Source: Xanthobacteraceae bacterium (lineage in GTDB: Bacteria > Pseudomonadota > Alphaproteobacteria > Rhizobiales > Xanthobacteraceae). Taken from it: 56,166 nucleotides of DNA. The stretch covers positions 1 to 56,166 of the forward strand of contig JANINJ010000020.1 of NCBI GenBank assembly GCA_024508855.1, written 5' to 3'. The notes under the pieces were generated by a model. It was not told where the DNA came from. It saw only the letters and a list, made by a program, of their open reading frames with translations, and did no database searches. This document shows positions 25,692-35,292 of the stretch, in pieces. How positions within the stretch are numbered: the first letter of the stretch is position 1; every line of letters starts with the position of its first letter. The position numbers and the translations under genes were made by a program.

Positions 25692-26618
25692 ATGCGGTGG
25701 AAAAAACTCGGGCGTATTTTCGTTGCTGCCGGACAATCGGAGTGGGTTCACAGCCACGGCATCATCCCAATCGCGCGTCCGCTCGGCGATTTTCGCTATC
25801 GCGTCTATTTCACACCGCGCGATCGGCTGATCCGTTCCAATGTCAGCTGGCTGGACATCGATATCCGCAATCCGACAACGGTTCTGCGGTTGTCGCAACA
25901 GCCATTGCTGGCGCCGGGAGCACTAGGTTACTTCGACGACTGCGGCGCCATCGGATGCTGGATCGTGGAGCATAATGGCCTCGAACATTTGTACTATCAG
26001 GGCTGGAATCGCGGCGTAACGGTCGGGTTCTATGTAGCCGTCGGTCTGGCCACCCGCCCCGCCGGCGACCCGGATCGTCCGTTCAAGCGCATCAGCGACG
26101 GACCGATCCTCGATCGTTGCGTTCAAGAACCGGTCTTCATCTCGGATCCTGCCGTGTTGATCGAAAACGGCACATGGCGAATGTGGTATCAGTCCGGACG
26201 GCCCTGGACCCCTCATGACGACCAGATGCTTCCATCCTATGACATCCGCTACGCAACATCATCCGATGGGAAGAACTGGAATCTGACCAGCACCTCCTCG
26301 CTTACGTTCGCTCATCCCGGAGAGGTTGCCATCGCACGCTTTTGCCCCTTGCGGGAGGCAGATGGGCACTACAAGGCCTGGTATTCGTATCGCAGCAATG
26401 ACTGGGGTTATCGGATCGGCCTTGCGACATCGGCCGATGGTATCGACTGGATCCGCCATGATGAGAAAGTGGGTATCGAACGCGACCCAAACAGTTGGGA
26501 AGGCGCGATGATCTGCTATCCCTACGTCATCGACACGGAAATCGGTCGCGTGATGTTCTATAACGGCGGACGTTATGGGGACGCTGGATTCGGGATCGCG
26601 GTCCTCGAACAGGAATGA
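25692..26618 (+). CDS. Five-bladed beta-propeller protein, GH43/GH32-like
   Basis: A 308-residue protein without signal peptide, starting 12 bases after the acyltransferase stop and so probably co-transcribed. Repeated blade-type sequence is visible (RYRVYFTPRD; LEHLYYQGWNRG; FISDPAVLIENGTWRMWYQSG; IRYATSSDGKNWN; HYKAWYSYRSNDWGYRIGLATSADGIDW; VMFYNGG). This is the pattern of family 43/32/62 glycosidase-type propellers. An acidic residue in SDPAVL matches the usual blade-two acid. Cytoplasmic location and glycan-synthesis context argue against simple polymer hydrolysis. Function unknown. Confidence 0.7.
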   Translation: MRWKKLGRIFVAAGQSEWVHSHGIIPIARPLGDFRYRVYFTPRDRLIRSNVSWLDIDIRNPTTVLRLSQQPLLAPGALGYFDDCGAIGCWIVEHNGLEHLYYQGWNRGVTVGFYVAVGLATRPAGDPDRPFKRISDGPILDRCVQEPVFISDPAVLIENGTWRMWYQSGRPWTPHDDQMLPSYDIRYATSSDGKNWNLTSTSSLTFAHPGEVAIARFCPLREADGHYKAWYSYRSNDWGYRIGLATSADGIDWIRHDEKVGIERDPNSWEGAMICYPYVIDTEIGRVMFYNGGRYGDAGFGIAVLEQE

Positions 26619-26624
26619 AATCGT

Positions 26625-27272
26625 TCACGTCTTTCGCACGATCACTGTGAACTCGTAGAGCCCGTAATCCTGTAGCAAAGCGACTGACCGGCCATAGCGG
26701 CGCAGGCACCTGGACAACATTTCATTCGGATCGGCGTAATAGAGATTGGCGGCGCGCCGATCGGGATCGCTCGACAGGCTCAGAACGTTGAATGCGAAGC
26801 CACGACGCCCCGCGCCGGCAAGCACGTCGATCGTCTCAAAAACATATCGCGCCCAAGCCTCGGCCGGCACCTCACCTTTGACGTTGAAGATACCGCTGGC
26901 AATCGCAAAGTCTGACGTTTCCGATGGCATCGAGCCAACTCGCCATTGGCGGCCCGCCCCCTCGCCATGAAGCCGCACCGCTTCAGCGATCATCTCGGGT
27001 GCGGCATCATAACCGATGAACGGACCTTGATGACCTTCGGCCCGCAGAAACCGCAGAAAATCGCCAAATCCGCAGCCAAGATCCAGTACAGACGCATCGG
27101 GAGAGTCCGATAACAATCGAAGAAACTGGCGGTGACGCAATTCGTGCGACGCCTGCCCGTTCCAGTCGACGCCTCGTGGCGTAGCGCCGTGCTGTGCCAG
27201 CTTCGACGCATAATAGGCTGCGACATCATTGATGATTGAAGTGCTAGCAGCGTCGCGGGAATCCGATGCCAC
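26625..27272 (-). CDS. SAM-dependent methyltransferase
   Basis: A 215-residue class I methyltransferase: SVLDLGCGFGDFLRFLRAEG near 66 (motif I), FIGYDAAPEMI (motif II), DFAIASGIFNVK (motif IV position), and VLAGAGRRGFAFNVLS. The N-terminus DVAAYYASKLAQHGATPRGVDWNGQASHELRHRQFLRLL matches a group of small methyltransferases in surface-polysaccharide loci. It begins 2 bases after the GT2 gene ends, so they share an operon. It converges with the propeller gene 6 bases away. The target is unknown. Confidence 0.8.
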   Translation of the reverse strand: MASDSRDAASTSIINDVAAYYASKLAQHGATPRGVDWNGQASHELRHRQFLRLLSDSPDASVLDLGCGFGDFLRFLRAEGHQGPFIGYDAAPEMIAEAVRLHGEGAGRQWRVGSMPSETSDFAIASGIFNVKGEVPAEAWARYVFETIDVLAGAGRRGFAFNVLSLSSDPDRRAANLYYADPNEMLSRCLRRYGRSVALLQDYGLYEFTVIVRKT

Positions 27273-27274
27273 GT

Positions 27275-28264
27275 TCAGGCTCCGGTGTTAAGCCGGTGGT
27301 CGCGCTCCGATACACGGACCACGTTCGAGCCGGCAGCAGCAGCGTCTTCCACCCGATACACCTGACGGACCACGGTATAAGGTCTTCGCTTTGTCTCAGA
27401 CAGAATGTTGGCAACGTAGATGCCGATGATGCCCAGAATGAAGGTCGTGGACCCGCCGAAGAACCAGATCGAAACGATCAGCGATGTGAAACCGTCCACG
27501 CCGATTCCCGAATGAAGATACCGCGTGATGTAGAACGCGATCGCTAATAACGATAGCGCAAAGATCGCAACGCCCGCATACAGAATAAAATAAAGAATTT
27601 TCGTCGACGTGGTGGTGAGATACTTGATCGCCATCTCCAGCCGCATGCGAAGCGAATAGGTGGATGGCGAGAGCGATAGTTTCCGTACGGGGACGGAAAC
27701 TTGTCTGAACCCTGTCAGTTGCCAAAGATGAAAGATGACGAATTCATGATCCTGATGCTGGACCAGTGCGCGAACATAATCGCTGGTCATCAGCCGGGCC
27801 ACGACGATATTGCGCGGGACGGCATGGTCGCTCAGCGAATCGACCAGCGAAAAAAATAACGCTCCACTCGCGCGCTCGATCACGCCACCGCGTCGCGATT
27901 CCTGAACGCCGAACACCACGTCGCAATCGCCGTTCTGCCAACGCGCATAAAAATCCGTCAGCAGTTCAGGTTCTTCCTCAAGATCGCTATCGACCAGAAA
28001 CACCAGATCGCCGGTCGCATGCATCAGGCCGGTCATGATCGCCTTGTGATGACCGAAGTTGCGTGCAAGATCGACGACGACGACGCGCGGATCGGCCCGA
28101 TGTAATTCCAGAGCCAGATCAAGACTGTCATCCGGCGAACCGTCATTGACGAAAATCAGTTCGATATCCGACGTGATCGGCTCTGCCGCCAGAAGACTGC
28201 GGCGATAGAACTCCCTGATCGTCGGGGCCGACCTGTAAAGGGTCGTCACGATGGACAATCTCAC
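27275..28264 (-). CDS. Membrane-anchored family 2 glycosyltransferase (DPM1/GtrB-like)
   Basis: About 329 residues from GTG 28264, chosen because the GT2 fold begins there (VRLSIVTTLYRSAPTIREFYRRS) and a GAAAGG site lies 7 bases upstream; the frame is open to 28399. Motifs: IELIFVNDGSPDDSLDLAL, VVVVDLARNFGHHKAIMTGL, LVFLVDSDLEEEPELL (metal-binding DSD) and DCDVVFGVQESRRGG. Two transmembrane helices near the C-terminus resemble GtrB/ArnC, which make polyprenyl-phosphate sugars for export. It is divergent from the UDP-glucose dehydrogenase gene. Confidence 0.86.
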   Translation of the reverse strand: MRLSIVTTLYRSAPTIREFYRRSLLAAEPITSDIELIFVNDGSPDDSLDLALELHRADPRVVVVDLARNFGHHKAIMTGLMHATGDLVFLVDSDLEEEPELLTDFYARWQNGDCDVVFGVQESRRGGVIERASGALFFSLVDSLSDHAVPRNIVVARLMTSDYVRALVQHQDHEFVIFHLWQLTGFRQVSVPVRKLSLSPSTYSLRMRLEMAIKYLTTTSTKILYFILYAGVAIFALSLLAIAFYITRYLHSGIGVDGFTSLIVSIWFFGGSTTFILGIIGIYVANILSETKRRPYTVVRQVYRVEDAAAAGSNVVRVSERDHRLNTGA

Positions 28265-28588
28265 GTGGAGGCCTTTCAACGTGGTTCGAGGGGCGGGAAC
28301 GGGCAACTCTAGGCGACCCGGATTTGCCAAATCAAGCTTCAATTCCATGCCTTTATTGGACTGGAACGTGCTCCGCAGGGCCATTCGCACGGTCAACATT
28401 CATCGCGCTTTTGGCCATGTCATACCGGCCCGCCATGCTGCCGGAATACTGGAATATGACACTTGCATTACTCAGCCTGGTCGCGTTCGACTTCCAGACA
28501 AGTTGGATGTATGTCCTCTGCATCAGAATGGCGGGTGGATGCCTGAGACTCCCACCTCTGCGCGTGGTTGAAAACTGGAACATCGCTC
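28265..28588. other. Intergenic region between divergent GT2 and UDP-glucose dehydrogenase genes
   Basis: About 320 bases that must hold the promoters of both flanking genes. I saw no convincing -35/-10 pair or stem-loop. The GT2 reading frame stays open to 28399, so the start there could lie further out. Confidence 0.5.
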
Positions 28589-29905
28589 ATGAAAATTGCA
28601 ATGATCGGCACCGGGTATGTGGGCCTGGTATCTGGCGCCTGCTTTGCCGATTTCGGCCATCACGTGGTCTGCGTCGACAAGGATGCGGACAAGATTGCGG
28701 CGCTCCGGAATGGAGAGATCCCGATTTACGAGCCTGGGTTGGATGAACTGGTTGAGGCGAACGTTGAGGCTGGCCGCCTCCAGTTCACCGAAGATCTTGC
28801 CGGGCCTGTCAGCACCGCCGATGCCGTATTTATCGCGGTGGGAACGCCGTCGCGTCGCGGCGATGGACATGCCGACTTGAGCTACGTCTACGCCGCGGCA
28901 CGCGAGATCGCTGCTGCACTGAAGGATTTCACCGTTGTCGTAACGAAGTCGACCGTCCCTGTCGGTACCGGGGACGAGGTCGAACGCCTGATCCGCGAGG
29001 CCAATCCTGCGGCGAATGTGGTGGTTGCGTCGAATCCGGAATTTCTGCGCGAGGGTGCCGCAATCCGGGATTTCAAATTCCCGGACCGGATCGTGGTCGG
29101 CACCAACGACGAGCGCGCCCGCAAGGTGCTGGGCGATATTTATCGGCCGCTGTCGCTCAACCAGGCGCCCATCATGTATACGGCGCGGCGTACCGCCGAG
29201 ATGATCAAATATGCCGCCAACGCGTTCCTGGCGACCAAGATCACCTTCATCAACGAGATCGCCGATCTCTCGGAAAAGGTCGGCGCCGACGTGCAGGAGG
29301 TCGCGCGTGGCATCGGGCTCGACAATCGGATCGGCACGAAATTCCTGCACGCCGGTCCCGGATTCGGCGGCTCATGCTTTCCGAAAGACACCCGTGCACT
29401 TTTGAAAATCGCGCTGGACCACGATATCCAGTTGCGGATCGTCGACGCTGTGTTGGCCGTGAACGAGAACCGCAAGCGCGCGATGGCCCGCAAGGTTGCC
29501 GCAGCGCTTGGCGGCCAGTTGCGCGGCAAGACGGTCGCGGTGCTCGGTCTCACCTTCAAGCCGGACACCGACGACATGCGCGAGGCGCCGTCGATCCCGC
29601 TGGTGACCGGCCTCCTCGATATGGGCGCGCAGGTCCGCGCCTTCGATCCCGCCGGCATGGACCAGGCGCGGCCTGAATTGCCCGAGATCGAGTATTGCGC
29701 CGACGCATATGCCTGCGCACGCGACGCCGATGCGCTGGTGATCGTCACCGAGTGGGTTCAATTCCGCGCGCTCGATCTCGATCGCCTCAAGCGCGAGATG
29801 CGGCAGCCCGTGATGATCGACCTGCGCAATATCTACCGCCGCGACGACATGGAGGCGCGCGGCTTCATTTACGAGAGCGTCGGTCGCCCGAAGATTTCGC
29901 CGTAA
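28589..29905 (+). CDS. UDP-glucose 6-dehydrogenase
   Basis: A 438-residue cytoplasmic enzyme that oxidises UDP-glucose to UDP-glucuronate with two NAD. The N-terminal Rossmann motif is MKIAMIGTGYVGLVSGACFA; then VFIAVGTPSRRGDGHADLSYV, KSTVPVGTGDEV and NPEFLREGAAI. The active-site cysteine lies in GFGGSCFPKDTRAL (about residue 260), and GLTFKPDTDDMREAPSI follows. ATG 28589 is chosen; TTG 28568 is in frame but would precede the fold. It converges with the epimerase gene 21 bases away; together they make UDP-galacturonate. Confidence 0.96.
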   Translation: MKIAMIGTGYVGLVSGACFADFGHHVVCVDKDADKIAALRNGEIPIYEPGLDELVEANVEAGRLQFTEDLAGPVSTADAVFIAVGTPSRRGDGHADLSYVYAAAREIAAALKDFTVVVTKSTVPVGTGDEVERLIREANPAANVVVASNPEFLREGAAIRDFKFPDRIVVGTNDERARKVLGDIYRPLSLNQAPIMYTARRTAEMIKYAANAFLATKITFINEIADLSEKVGADVQEVARGIGLDNRIGTKFLHAGPGFGGSCFPKDTRALLKIALDHDIQLRIVDAVLAVNENRKRAMARKVAAALGGQLRGKTVAVLGLTFKPDTDDMREAPSIPLVTGLLDMGAQVRAFDPAGMDQARPELPEIEYCADAYACARDADALVIVTEWVQFRALDLDRLKREMRQPVMIDLRNIYRRDDMEARGFIYESVGRPKISP

Positions 29906-29926
29906 GCCGTTCGGGCAGCGACGGAA

Positions 29927-30946
29927 CTAACTGAAATATTCCCGATACCATTGGACGAAATTGGCCACGCCTTCACGCACGGAAGTGCGCGGCCGATATC
30001 CGACGCTTGCGGTAATCTCGCTCACGTCGGCGAACGTATTCGGCACGTCGCCCGGCTGCAGCGGCAACAGCTCGCGGATCGCCGTTTTGCCGACCGCAGC
30101 CTCAATCGCTTCCACATAGTCCGAGAGCGCCACCGGCCGGCTGTTGCCGATATTGAAAATGCGGAATGGCGCGTTGCTGGTGGCCGGGTCAGGATCGTCG
30201 CTGTTCCAGTCGACATTAGGCTTAGCGATATCGTCGCTGGCGCGAATGATTCCATCGACGATGTCGTCGATATAGGTGAAATCGCGCATGTGGTGCCCGT
30301 TGTTGAACAGCTTGATCGGCTTGCCTTCGATGATGTTCTTCGTGAACAGGAACAGCGCCATATCCGGACGCCCCCACGGGCCATAGACCGTGAAGAAGCG
30401 CAGGCCGGTCGTTGGCATCCGAAACAGATGGCTGTAGCTGTGCGCCATCAGTTCGTTTGCACGCTTGGTCGCCGCATAGAATTGCAGCGGATGATCTACA
30501 CCTTTGTGCTCGCTGAACGGCATCCGGGTATTCGCGCCGTAAACGCTGCTGGTGCTGGCATAAACCAGATGCGGCACCTTGGCGTGACGGCATGCTTCCA
30601 GAATATTGACGAAGCCGATCAGGTTGCTCTCGACATACGCATGAGGGTTCTCGAGGCTGTAGCGAACGCCGGCCTGCGCCGCGAGATGAATGACCCTGTC
30701 GAACGGCCCATCCGCAAAACATGCCTCGACTGCGCCGCGATCCGCCAGATCGGCGCGATGGAAACGATAGTCCCCGGCCGACCGCGCGGCGACCTCGTCA
30801 AGTACGGCGAGACGCGCCTGCTTGATCGCCGGATCGTAGTAGTCGTTGACGACATCCAGCCCGACGACAGAATCGCCGCGCTCCAACAGCCGCTTCGCGG
30901 TGTGAAATCCGATAAATCCGGCATTGCCGGTGACCAGAACGCGCAT
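29927..30946 (-). CDS. UDP-glucuronate 4-epimerase (NAD-dependent)
   Basis: A 339-residue extended SDR. N-terminal [27 protein letters not shown], then [33 protein letters not shown], a catalytic YASTSSVYG and YAATKRANE pair, and [26 protein letters not shown], all characteristic of bacterial glucuronate epimerases of the CapI/LpsL type. AAGGAG lies 7 bases before the ATG. With the neighbouring dehydrogenase it would supply UDP-galacturonate for surface polysaccharide or lipid A/core decoration. Confidence 0.94.
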   Translation of the reverse strand: MRVLVTGNAGFIGFHTAKRLLERGDSVVGLDVVNDYYDPAIKQARLAVLDEVAARSAGDYRFHRADLADRGAVEACFADGPFDRVIHLAAQAGVRYSLENPHAYVESNLIGFVNILEACRHAKVPHLVYASTSSVYGANTRMPFSEHKGVDHPLQFYAATKRANELMAHSYSHLFRMPTTGLRFFTVYGPWGRPDMALFLFTKNIIEGKPIKLFNNGHHMRDFTYIDDIVDGIIRASDDIAKPNVDWNSDDPDPATSNAPFRIFNIGNSRPVALSDYVEAIEAAVGKTAIRELLPLQPGDVPNTFADVSEITASVGYRPRTSVREGVANFVQWYREYFS

Positions 30947-31191
30947 TCAAACTCCTTCACAGAGCCACATCGGGGCGACTTCGCAGTCGGCTCCGCGGGA
31001 CATCCCCACAGTTCCCACTCTATAGCCGGAAAAATGTGGCCATGCGTTGCCCTTCTACGAGACTTATTCCGGCGATGGATCGCACGCCAAGGTTCTGTTT
31101 TCCTTGTCTGGCGCAGTATGACAAAAAGAATACGCCTTACCGCGATATGTACCGGCCTGATGCTAAAACTGAAGTCTGCTGGAGTCTCTGA

Positions 31192-32382
31192 ATGCCCTTT
31201 CCCCGCGCCTCACAAGCCCTGTCTCGCTTCACCGTGCTCGATTTGACGCGGGTGCGTTCGGGCCCCACTTGCGTGAGACAACTGGCGGACTGGGGCGCCA
31301 ACGTCATCAAGATCGATGCGCTGACCGACGCCGACGGCGAACAGCCGGGCGGCCCGCGCCATGGTTCGGATTTCCAGAACCTGCATCGCAACAAGCGCGC
31401 CATATCGCTCAATCTGAAAGACCCTAAGGGCCTCGCTGTATTCCTGCGGCTGGCGGCGAAAGCGGATGTGGTGGTCGAAAACTTTCGGCCCGACGTCAAG
31501 GCACGGCTCGGCATCGACTATGAGAGCCTGCGCAAGATCAATCCGGGCATCGTCTATGGCAGCATTTCGGGATTCGGACAGGACGGCCCCTACCACAAGC
31601 GTCCGGGTTTCGATCAGATTGCGCAGGGCATGGGCGGCCTCATGTCGATCACCGGTGCTCCCGGCGGCGGCCCGATGCGGGTGGGCATCCCCGTCGCCGA
31701 CCTCACAGCCGGCCTGTTCTGCGCCATGGGCATCCTCACCGCACTTCTGGAACGCGACGTCTCAGGCGAAGGCCAGTGGGTACAAACCTCACTGCTGCAA
31801 GCGCAAATCTTCATGCTCGATTTCCAGGCGGCGCGCTGGCTGATGGAACAGGATGTTGCCGGACAGGCCGGCAACAACCATCCCACCAGCATCCCGACCG
31901 GGGTATTCAAGACTTCTGACGGCTTCATCAACATCGCCACAACCGGCGGCAAAATCTGGGAGCGTTGCGCGCAAACCATCGGCGCGCCGGAACTGATCAC
32001 CGATCCCGACTATGCCACCGCCCCCTCGCGCTCGAAGAACCGCGATGCGCTCAATGCGGCAATCGGCGCCCGCACCGAACAGCGCAGCACCGCAGAATGG
32101 GTCAAGGCGTTCAACGACGCCGGCGTACCCTGCGGCCCGATCTACACCATCGACCAGATGTTCGACGATGCCCAGGTGAAGCATCTCGGCATCGCGCAGG
32201 ACGTGCCGACCGACGACGGTCGCGACATCACGCTGGTCGGGCAGCCGTTCACCCTTTCGCGTACACCGAGCAAAATGGCAGCCCGGCCGCCGGAGTTCGG
32301 CGAGCAGACCGCCGAGGTACTGACCGAGTTCGGCTTCAGCGCCGAAGAGATCACCGATCTGCGACAGCACAAGGTCGTTTGA
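31192..32382 (+). CDS. Class III (CaiB/BaiF) CoA-transferase
   Basis: A 396-residue family III CoA-transferase moving CoA between carboxylic acids. Motifs: TVLDLTRVRSGPTCVRQLADWGANVIKID, KSHN-like NKRAISLNLKDPKG, VENFRPDVKARLGIDYE, SISGFGQDGPYHKRPGFDQIAQ. The catalytic aspartate is in VGIPVADLTAGLF (about residue 169). GGAG lies 7 bases before the ATG. It is alone on this strand, with the TctABC/aminotransferase operon ending beyond the next gene. It may activate an acid brought in by that transporter; the substrate is unknown. Confidence 0.9.
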   Translation: MPFPRASQALSRFTVLDLTRVRSGPTCVRQLADWGANVIKIDALTDADGEQPGGPRHGSDFQNLHRNKRAISLNLKDPKGLAVFLRLAAKADVVVENFRPDVKARLGIDYESLRKINPGIVYGSISGFGQDGPYHKRPGFDQIAQGMGGLMSITGAPGGGPMRVGIPVADLTAGLFCAMGILTALLERDVSGEGQWVQTSLLQAQIFMLDFQAARWLMEQDVAGQAGNNHPTSIPTGVFKTSDGFINIATTGGKIWERCAQTIGAPELITDPDYATAPSRSKNRDALNAAIGARTEQRSTAEWVKAFNDAGVPCGPIYTIDQMFDDAQVKHLGIAQDVPTDDGRDITLVGQPFTLSRTPSKMAARPPEFGEQTAEVLTEFGFSAEEITDLRQHKVV

Positions 32383-32583
32383 ACCCTTTCCGCTCCTCCG
32401 GCGACTTCCGTCCACAAGCTTCGGGTCTGCTGCCCGCGATGGGAACAGGCGCCTGTCGTTTCCGGCCGCCTGCCCGTTTCGTCATCAGTCCGATAGCCGC
32501 CCAGACTAAAACTCGTGGGCAGGAGGAACCAATCAGGGGCGTCCTCCATTAATTGTTACACCCGGGGTTATGGGGAGCGTGCC

Positions 32584-33063
32584 GTGTTCATCCTGAAGTA
32601 TTTCCTGTTTGGCGGCCTGTCGTTGCTGGGAGTGCTGTTTGCAGTCGATTCCTGGATCGGAACCCCTGCCCAACCCGAAACCCCATCGGCCGCCACGGCG
32701 GCGCTCATCGCCATAGCGCGTCACGGCGACAGAACCCTGCAGCCCGAATTTGCCGCTCGCGAGGAGCGCCCGGTTCCCAAGGCGGCCCCCGATGGCCCCT
32801 CGCCGGAACTCGCCGATCAGACGGCTTCCGACCAACCTGCACCGGCCACCGCCTTGAAGCGCGTGAGCGACGCTCGCGCCGAGATGATCACACCCGAGAA
32901 AGGCTCATCTAGGGCCGCTGCGCATCGTGCCACCACGCCCCGACATGCCGAGCGCCGCGCGAAGTCGAAGGTTGCCAGTCGAAATTCATATGGACGCATT
33001 CGCGTCGTGGAAAATACCACGCGGCGATCGTCGGATCCCTTTGAACTGTTCGGATCCTGGTAA
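32584..33063 (+). CDS. Small membrane-anchored protein of unknown function
   Basis: About 159 residues from GTG 32584, chosen because GGGGAG precedes it by 6 bases; the frame is open from 32515. One N-terminal hydrophobic helix (MFILKYFLFGGLSLLGVLFAV) is followed by a Pro/Ala/Arg-rich, probably disordered and positively charged stretch, ending RRSSDPFELFGSW. No domain recognised. Such single-helix proteins are common in Bradyrhizobium relatives. It converges with tctA. Confidence 0.6.
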   Translation: MFILKYFLFGGLSLLGVLFAVDSWIGTPAQPETPSAATAALIAIARHGDRTLQPEFAAREERPVPKAAPDGPSPELADQTASDQPAPATALKRVSDARAEMITPEKGSSRAAAHRATTPRHAERRAKSKVASRNSYGRIRVVENTTRRSSDPFELFGSW

Positions 33064-33114
33064 GGCCCGGCGACTTCACCTGTTGTCGTCAAGGCCGAAT
33101 GGCTTGCGAATTAT

Positions 33115-34626
33115 TCATGCCTTCGCCGGGCGCAGCATCTGCCCGACGCGGCTGCAGGCCTTGTCGATCACCGGCCAGAACAGCAGCACCAGCGCCAGCG
33201 TCGTGATCGACCCGACCAGGCCGTTCGACCAGAACACGCCGAGATCGCCGCCAGAGCCGATCATCGACTGCCGAAAGGCATCCTCGGCGCGGCTGCCGAG
33301 CACCAGAGCCAAGGTGAATGGCGCCAGCGGAATGCTGATTTTCTTGAACACATAGCCGACGACACCGAACAACAGCATCAGCCAGATGTCGAACATCGCA
33401 TTCTGGATCGCATAAGCGCCGATCGCGCATGACACCACGATCATCGGCGCAATGGCTGCGAACGGCACGCGCAGGATCGAGGCAAAGATCGGCACCGTCG
33501 ACAACACCAGCACGAGACCGACGACATTGCCGAGATACATCGAGGCGATCAGGCCCCAGACGAAATCCTTGTGCTCGACGAACAGCAGCGGCCCGGGATT
33601 GAGACCCCATACCATCAGACCGCCAAGCAGAATGGCAGCAGTGCCGGAACCGGGAATGCCGAGCGCCAGCATCGGAAGCAACGCGGCGGTGCCGGAGGCA
33701 TGCGCCGCCGTTTCCGGCGCGAACACGCCCTCGATGCGGCCCTTGCCGAAACTGTCCGGCTCTTTCGAAAACCGCTTGGCGAGGTTGTATCCCATGAACG
33801 ACGCGGCGATCGCACCGCCCGGCGTGATGCCGAGCCAACAGCCGATGAAGGACGAGCGTATCAGCGTCACCCAGTATTTCGGCAGATCCTTCCAGACGCT
33901 CAGGATGACGCGCAGGCTGATGGCGGCGGCGTGGCCGCGCAGCGCCAGGCGCTCTTCCATGGTGAGAAGAATTTCGCTGATGCCGAACAGGCCGATCACC
34001 GCGACCAGGAAGTTGATGCCGCGCAGCAGATCGGTCGAGCCGAACGTCATGCGCAACTGCCCGGAAATCGTATCCATGCCGATGCCGGTCAGCAGCAGGC
34101 CGAGCGCCATCGAGATGATGGTCTTGTGCTTGTCCTCGCGGCCGAGGCCGACGAAGGAGCAGAACGTCAGCAGGTAGACCGCGAAGAATTCCGGCGGCCC
34201 GAACCTCAGCGCGAACGAGGAAATCATCGGCGCGAGGAAGGTGATGAGCAGCACCGCGCAAAGCGAACCGATGAACGACGAGGTGAACGCCGCGGTCAGC
34301 GCCTCGGCCGCCCGGCCCTGCTGCGCCATCGGATAACCGTCGAAGGTGGTCGCGACCGACCACGCCTCCCCCGGAATGTTGAACAGGATCGAGGTGATGG
34401 CGCCGCCGAACAACGCGCCCCAATAGATGCAGGACAGCATGACGATGGCCGACGTCGGGTCCATCGTGAAGGTGAGCGGCAGCAGGATGGCCACGCCATT
34501 GGGGCCGCCCAGCCCCGGCAACACGCCGACAAAGATGCCGAGCACCAGCCCGACCATCATCAAGAGCAGCGTCTTTCCCGTCAGCAGGACGGTGAAACCA
34601 TGCAACAGCAGTCCAAATGCTTCCAT
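33115..34626 (-). CDS. tctA: Tripartite tricarboxylate transporter large permease
   Basis: A 503-residue polytopic protein of the TctA family with about twelve hydrophobic segments. Characteristic motifs are GVLPGLGGPNGVAILLPLTF near the N-terminus, YWGALFGGAITSILFNIPGEAWSVATTFDGYPMA, and GITPGGAIAASFMGYNLAKRFS, with ALGIPGSGTAAILLGGLMVWGL in the second half. The start is ATG 34626 (MEAFGLLLHGF); the frame remains open upstream over tctB. It lies 22 bases after tctB. It carries a carboxylate across the inner membrane with a sodium or proton gradient. Confidence 0.95.
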   Translation of the reverse strand: MEAFGLLLHGFTVLLTGKTLLLMMVGLVLGIFVGVLPGLGGPNGVAILLPLTFTMDPTSAIVMLSCIYWGALFGGAITSILFNIPGEAWSVATTFDGYPMAQQGRAAEALTAAFTSSFIGSLCAVLLITFLAPMISSFALRFGPPEFFAVYLLTFCSFVGLGREDKHKTIISMALGLLLTGIGMDTISGQLRMTFGSTDLLRGINFLVAVIGLFGISEILLTMEERLALRGHAAAISLRVILSVWKDLPKYWVTLIRSSFIGCWLGITPGGAIAASFMGYNLAKRFSKEPDSFGKGRIEGVFAPETAAHASGTAALLPMLALGIPGSGTAAILLGGLMVWGLNPGPLLFVEHKDFVWGLIASMYLGNVVGLVLVLSTVPIFASILRVPFAAIAPMIVVSCAIGAYAIQNAMFDIWLMLLFGVVGYVFKKISIPLAPFTLALVLGSRAEDAFRQSMIGSGGDLGVFWSNGLVGSITTLALVLLFWPVIDKACSRVGQMLRPAKA

Positions 34627-34648
34627 CGGTCGCGCGCCTGTATCCGGG

Positions 34649-35191
34649 TTAGTAGCCGAAAGCCGCTTCCAGCGGCCCCTTCGGCATGATGACGTCGAAA
34701 GCGATATCGAAGGTGATGAACATCGCGGCGGTGAAGATGAAGGCGGTAAGCAATGACTTCCACCACGCGATGCGTCCAACCAACCGCATGAAGCCTGCCG
34801 TGAGCAGGAAGCTCGCGACGTAGAGTCCAAGGAACTGCATGGCGATACAGAACAACAGCGTCGGCACGAATACCTGCAACACGCGACGAAGCTGCGCACG
34901 GGTCACGAACGTCTCGGATGCCTCGCCGCGATTGCGTAGCGCCGCGAATATCCCGTACAGGCTCGCCGCACCGAGAATGACGCAGAGGTAAAACGGAAAG
35001 TAGCCCGCCTGCGGTCCTGATTCATCCCACGATATACCGGTCCGCCAGTTATCGAAGCCGAGCACACAGGCAAGAGCGAACAACAAGATCGATACCACCA
35101 CATCGACCGAACGAGTGCTGGCGACCGACGGTGAGTCGCCTTCAGGAGCGGTCGGGTCCTCGACGACGATTTCGGTGTCTGTGGTGCTCAT
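34649..35191 (-). CDS. tctB: Tripartite tricarboxylate transporter small permease
   Basis: A 180-residue TctB-type protein with four transmembrane helices (VDVVVSILLFALACVLGFDNW..., GYFPFYLCVILGAASLYGIFAAL, VFVPTLLFCIAMQFLGLYVASFLL, and a C-terminal pair near AWWKSLLTAFIFTAAMFITFDIAF). Start ATG 35191 precedes the acidic leader MSTTDTEIVVEDP. It forms the membrane complex with TctA. It is separated from tctC by about 140 bases that hold a strong hairpin. Confidence 0.9.
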   Translation of the reverse strand: MSTTDTEIVVEDPTAPEGDSPSVASTRSVDVVVSILLFALACVLGFDNWRTGISWDESGPQAGYFPFYLCVILGAASLYGIFAALRNRGEASETFVTRAQLRRVLQVFVPTLLFCIAMQFLGLYVASFLLTAGFMRLVGRIAWWKSLLTAFIFTAAMFITFDIAFDVIMPKGPLEAAFGY

Positions 35192-35292
35192 GGGATATTC
35201 CGCGTTCAAGAGCACGCGCCTTCCTGGAAAAGGAAAAAGACGGGACCGCGGCGCGGCCCATGTGCATGACAATTGCAGTCGTGAATTGAGTT

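Noticed and set aside
32445-32456. Palindrome ACAGGCGCCTGT after the CoA-transferase gene, considered as a terminator
   Set aside because: No loop and no T-run; too short to call.
33065-33131. Inverted repeat GCCCGGCGA ... TCGCCGGGC between the small membrane protein gene and tctA
   Set aside because: The 9-bp arms are about 49 bases apart and one lies inside the tctA coding end; in GC-rich DNA this is likely chance.
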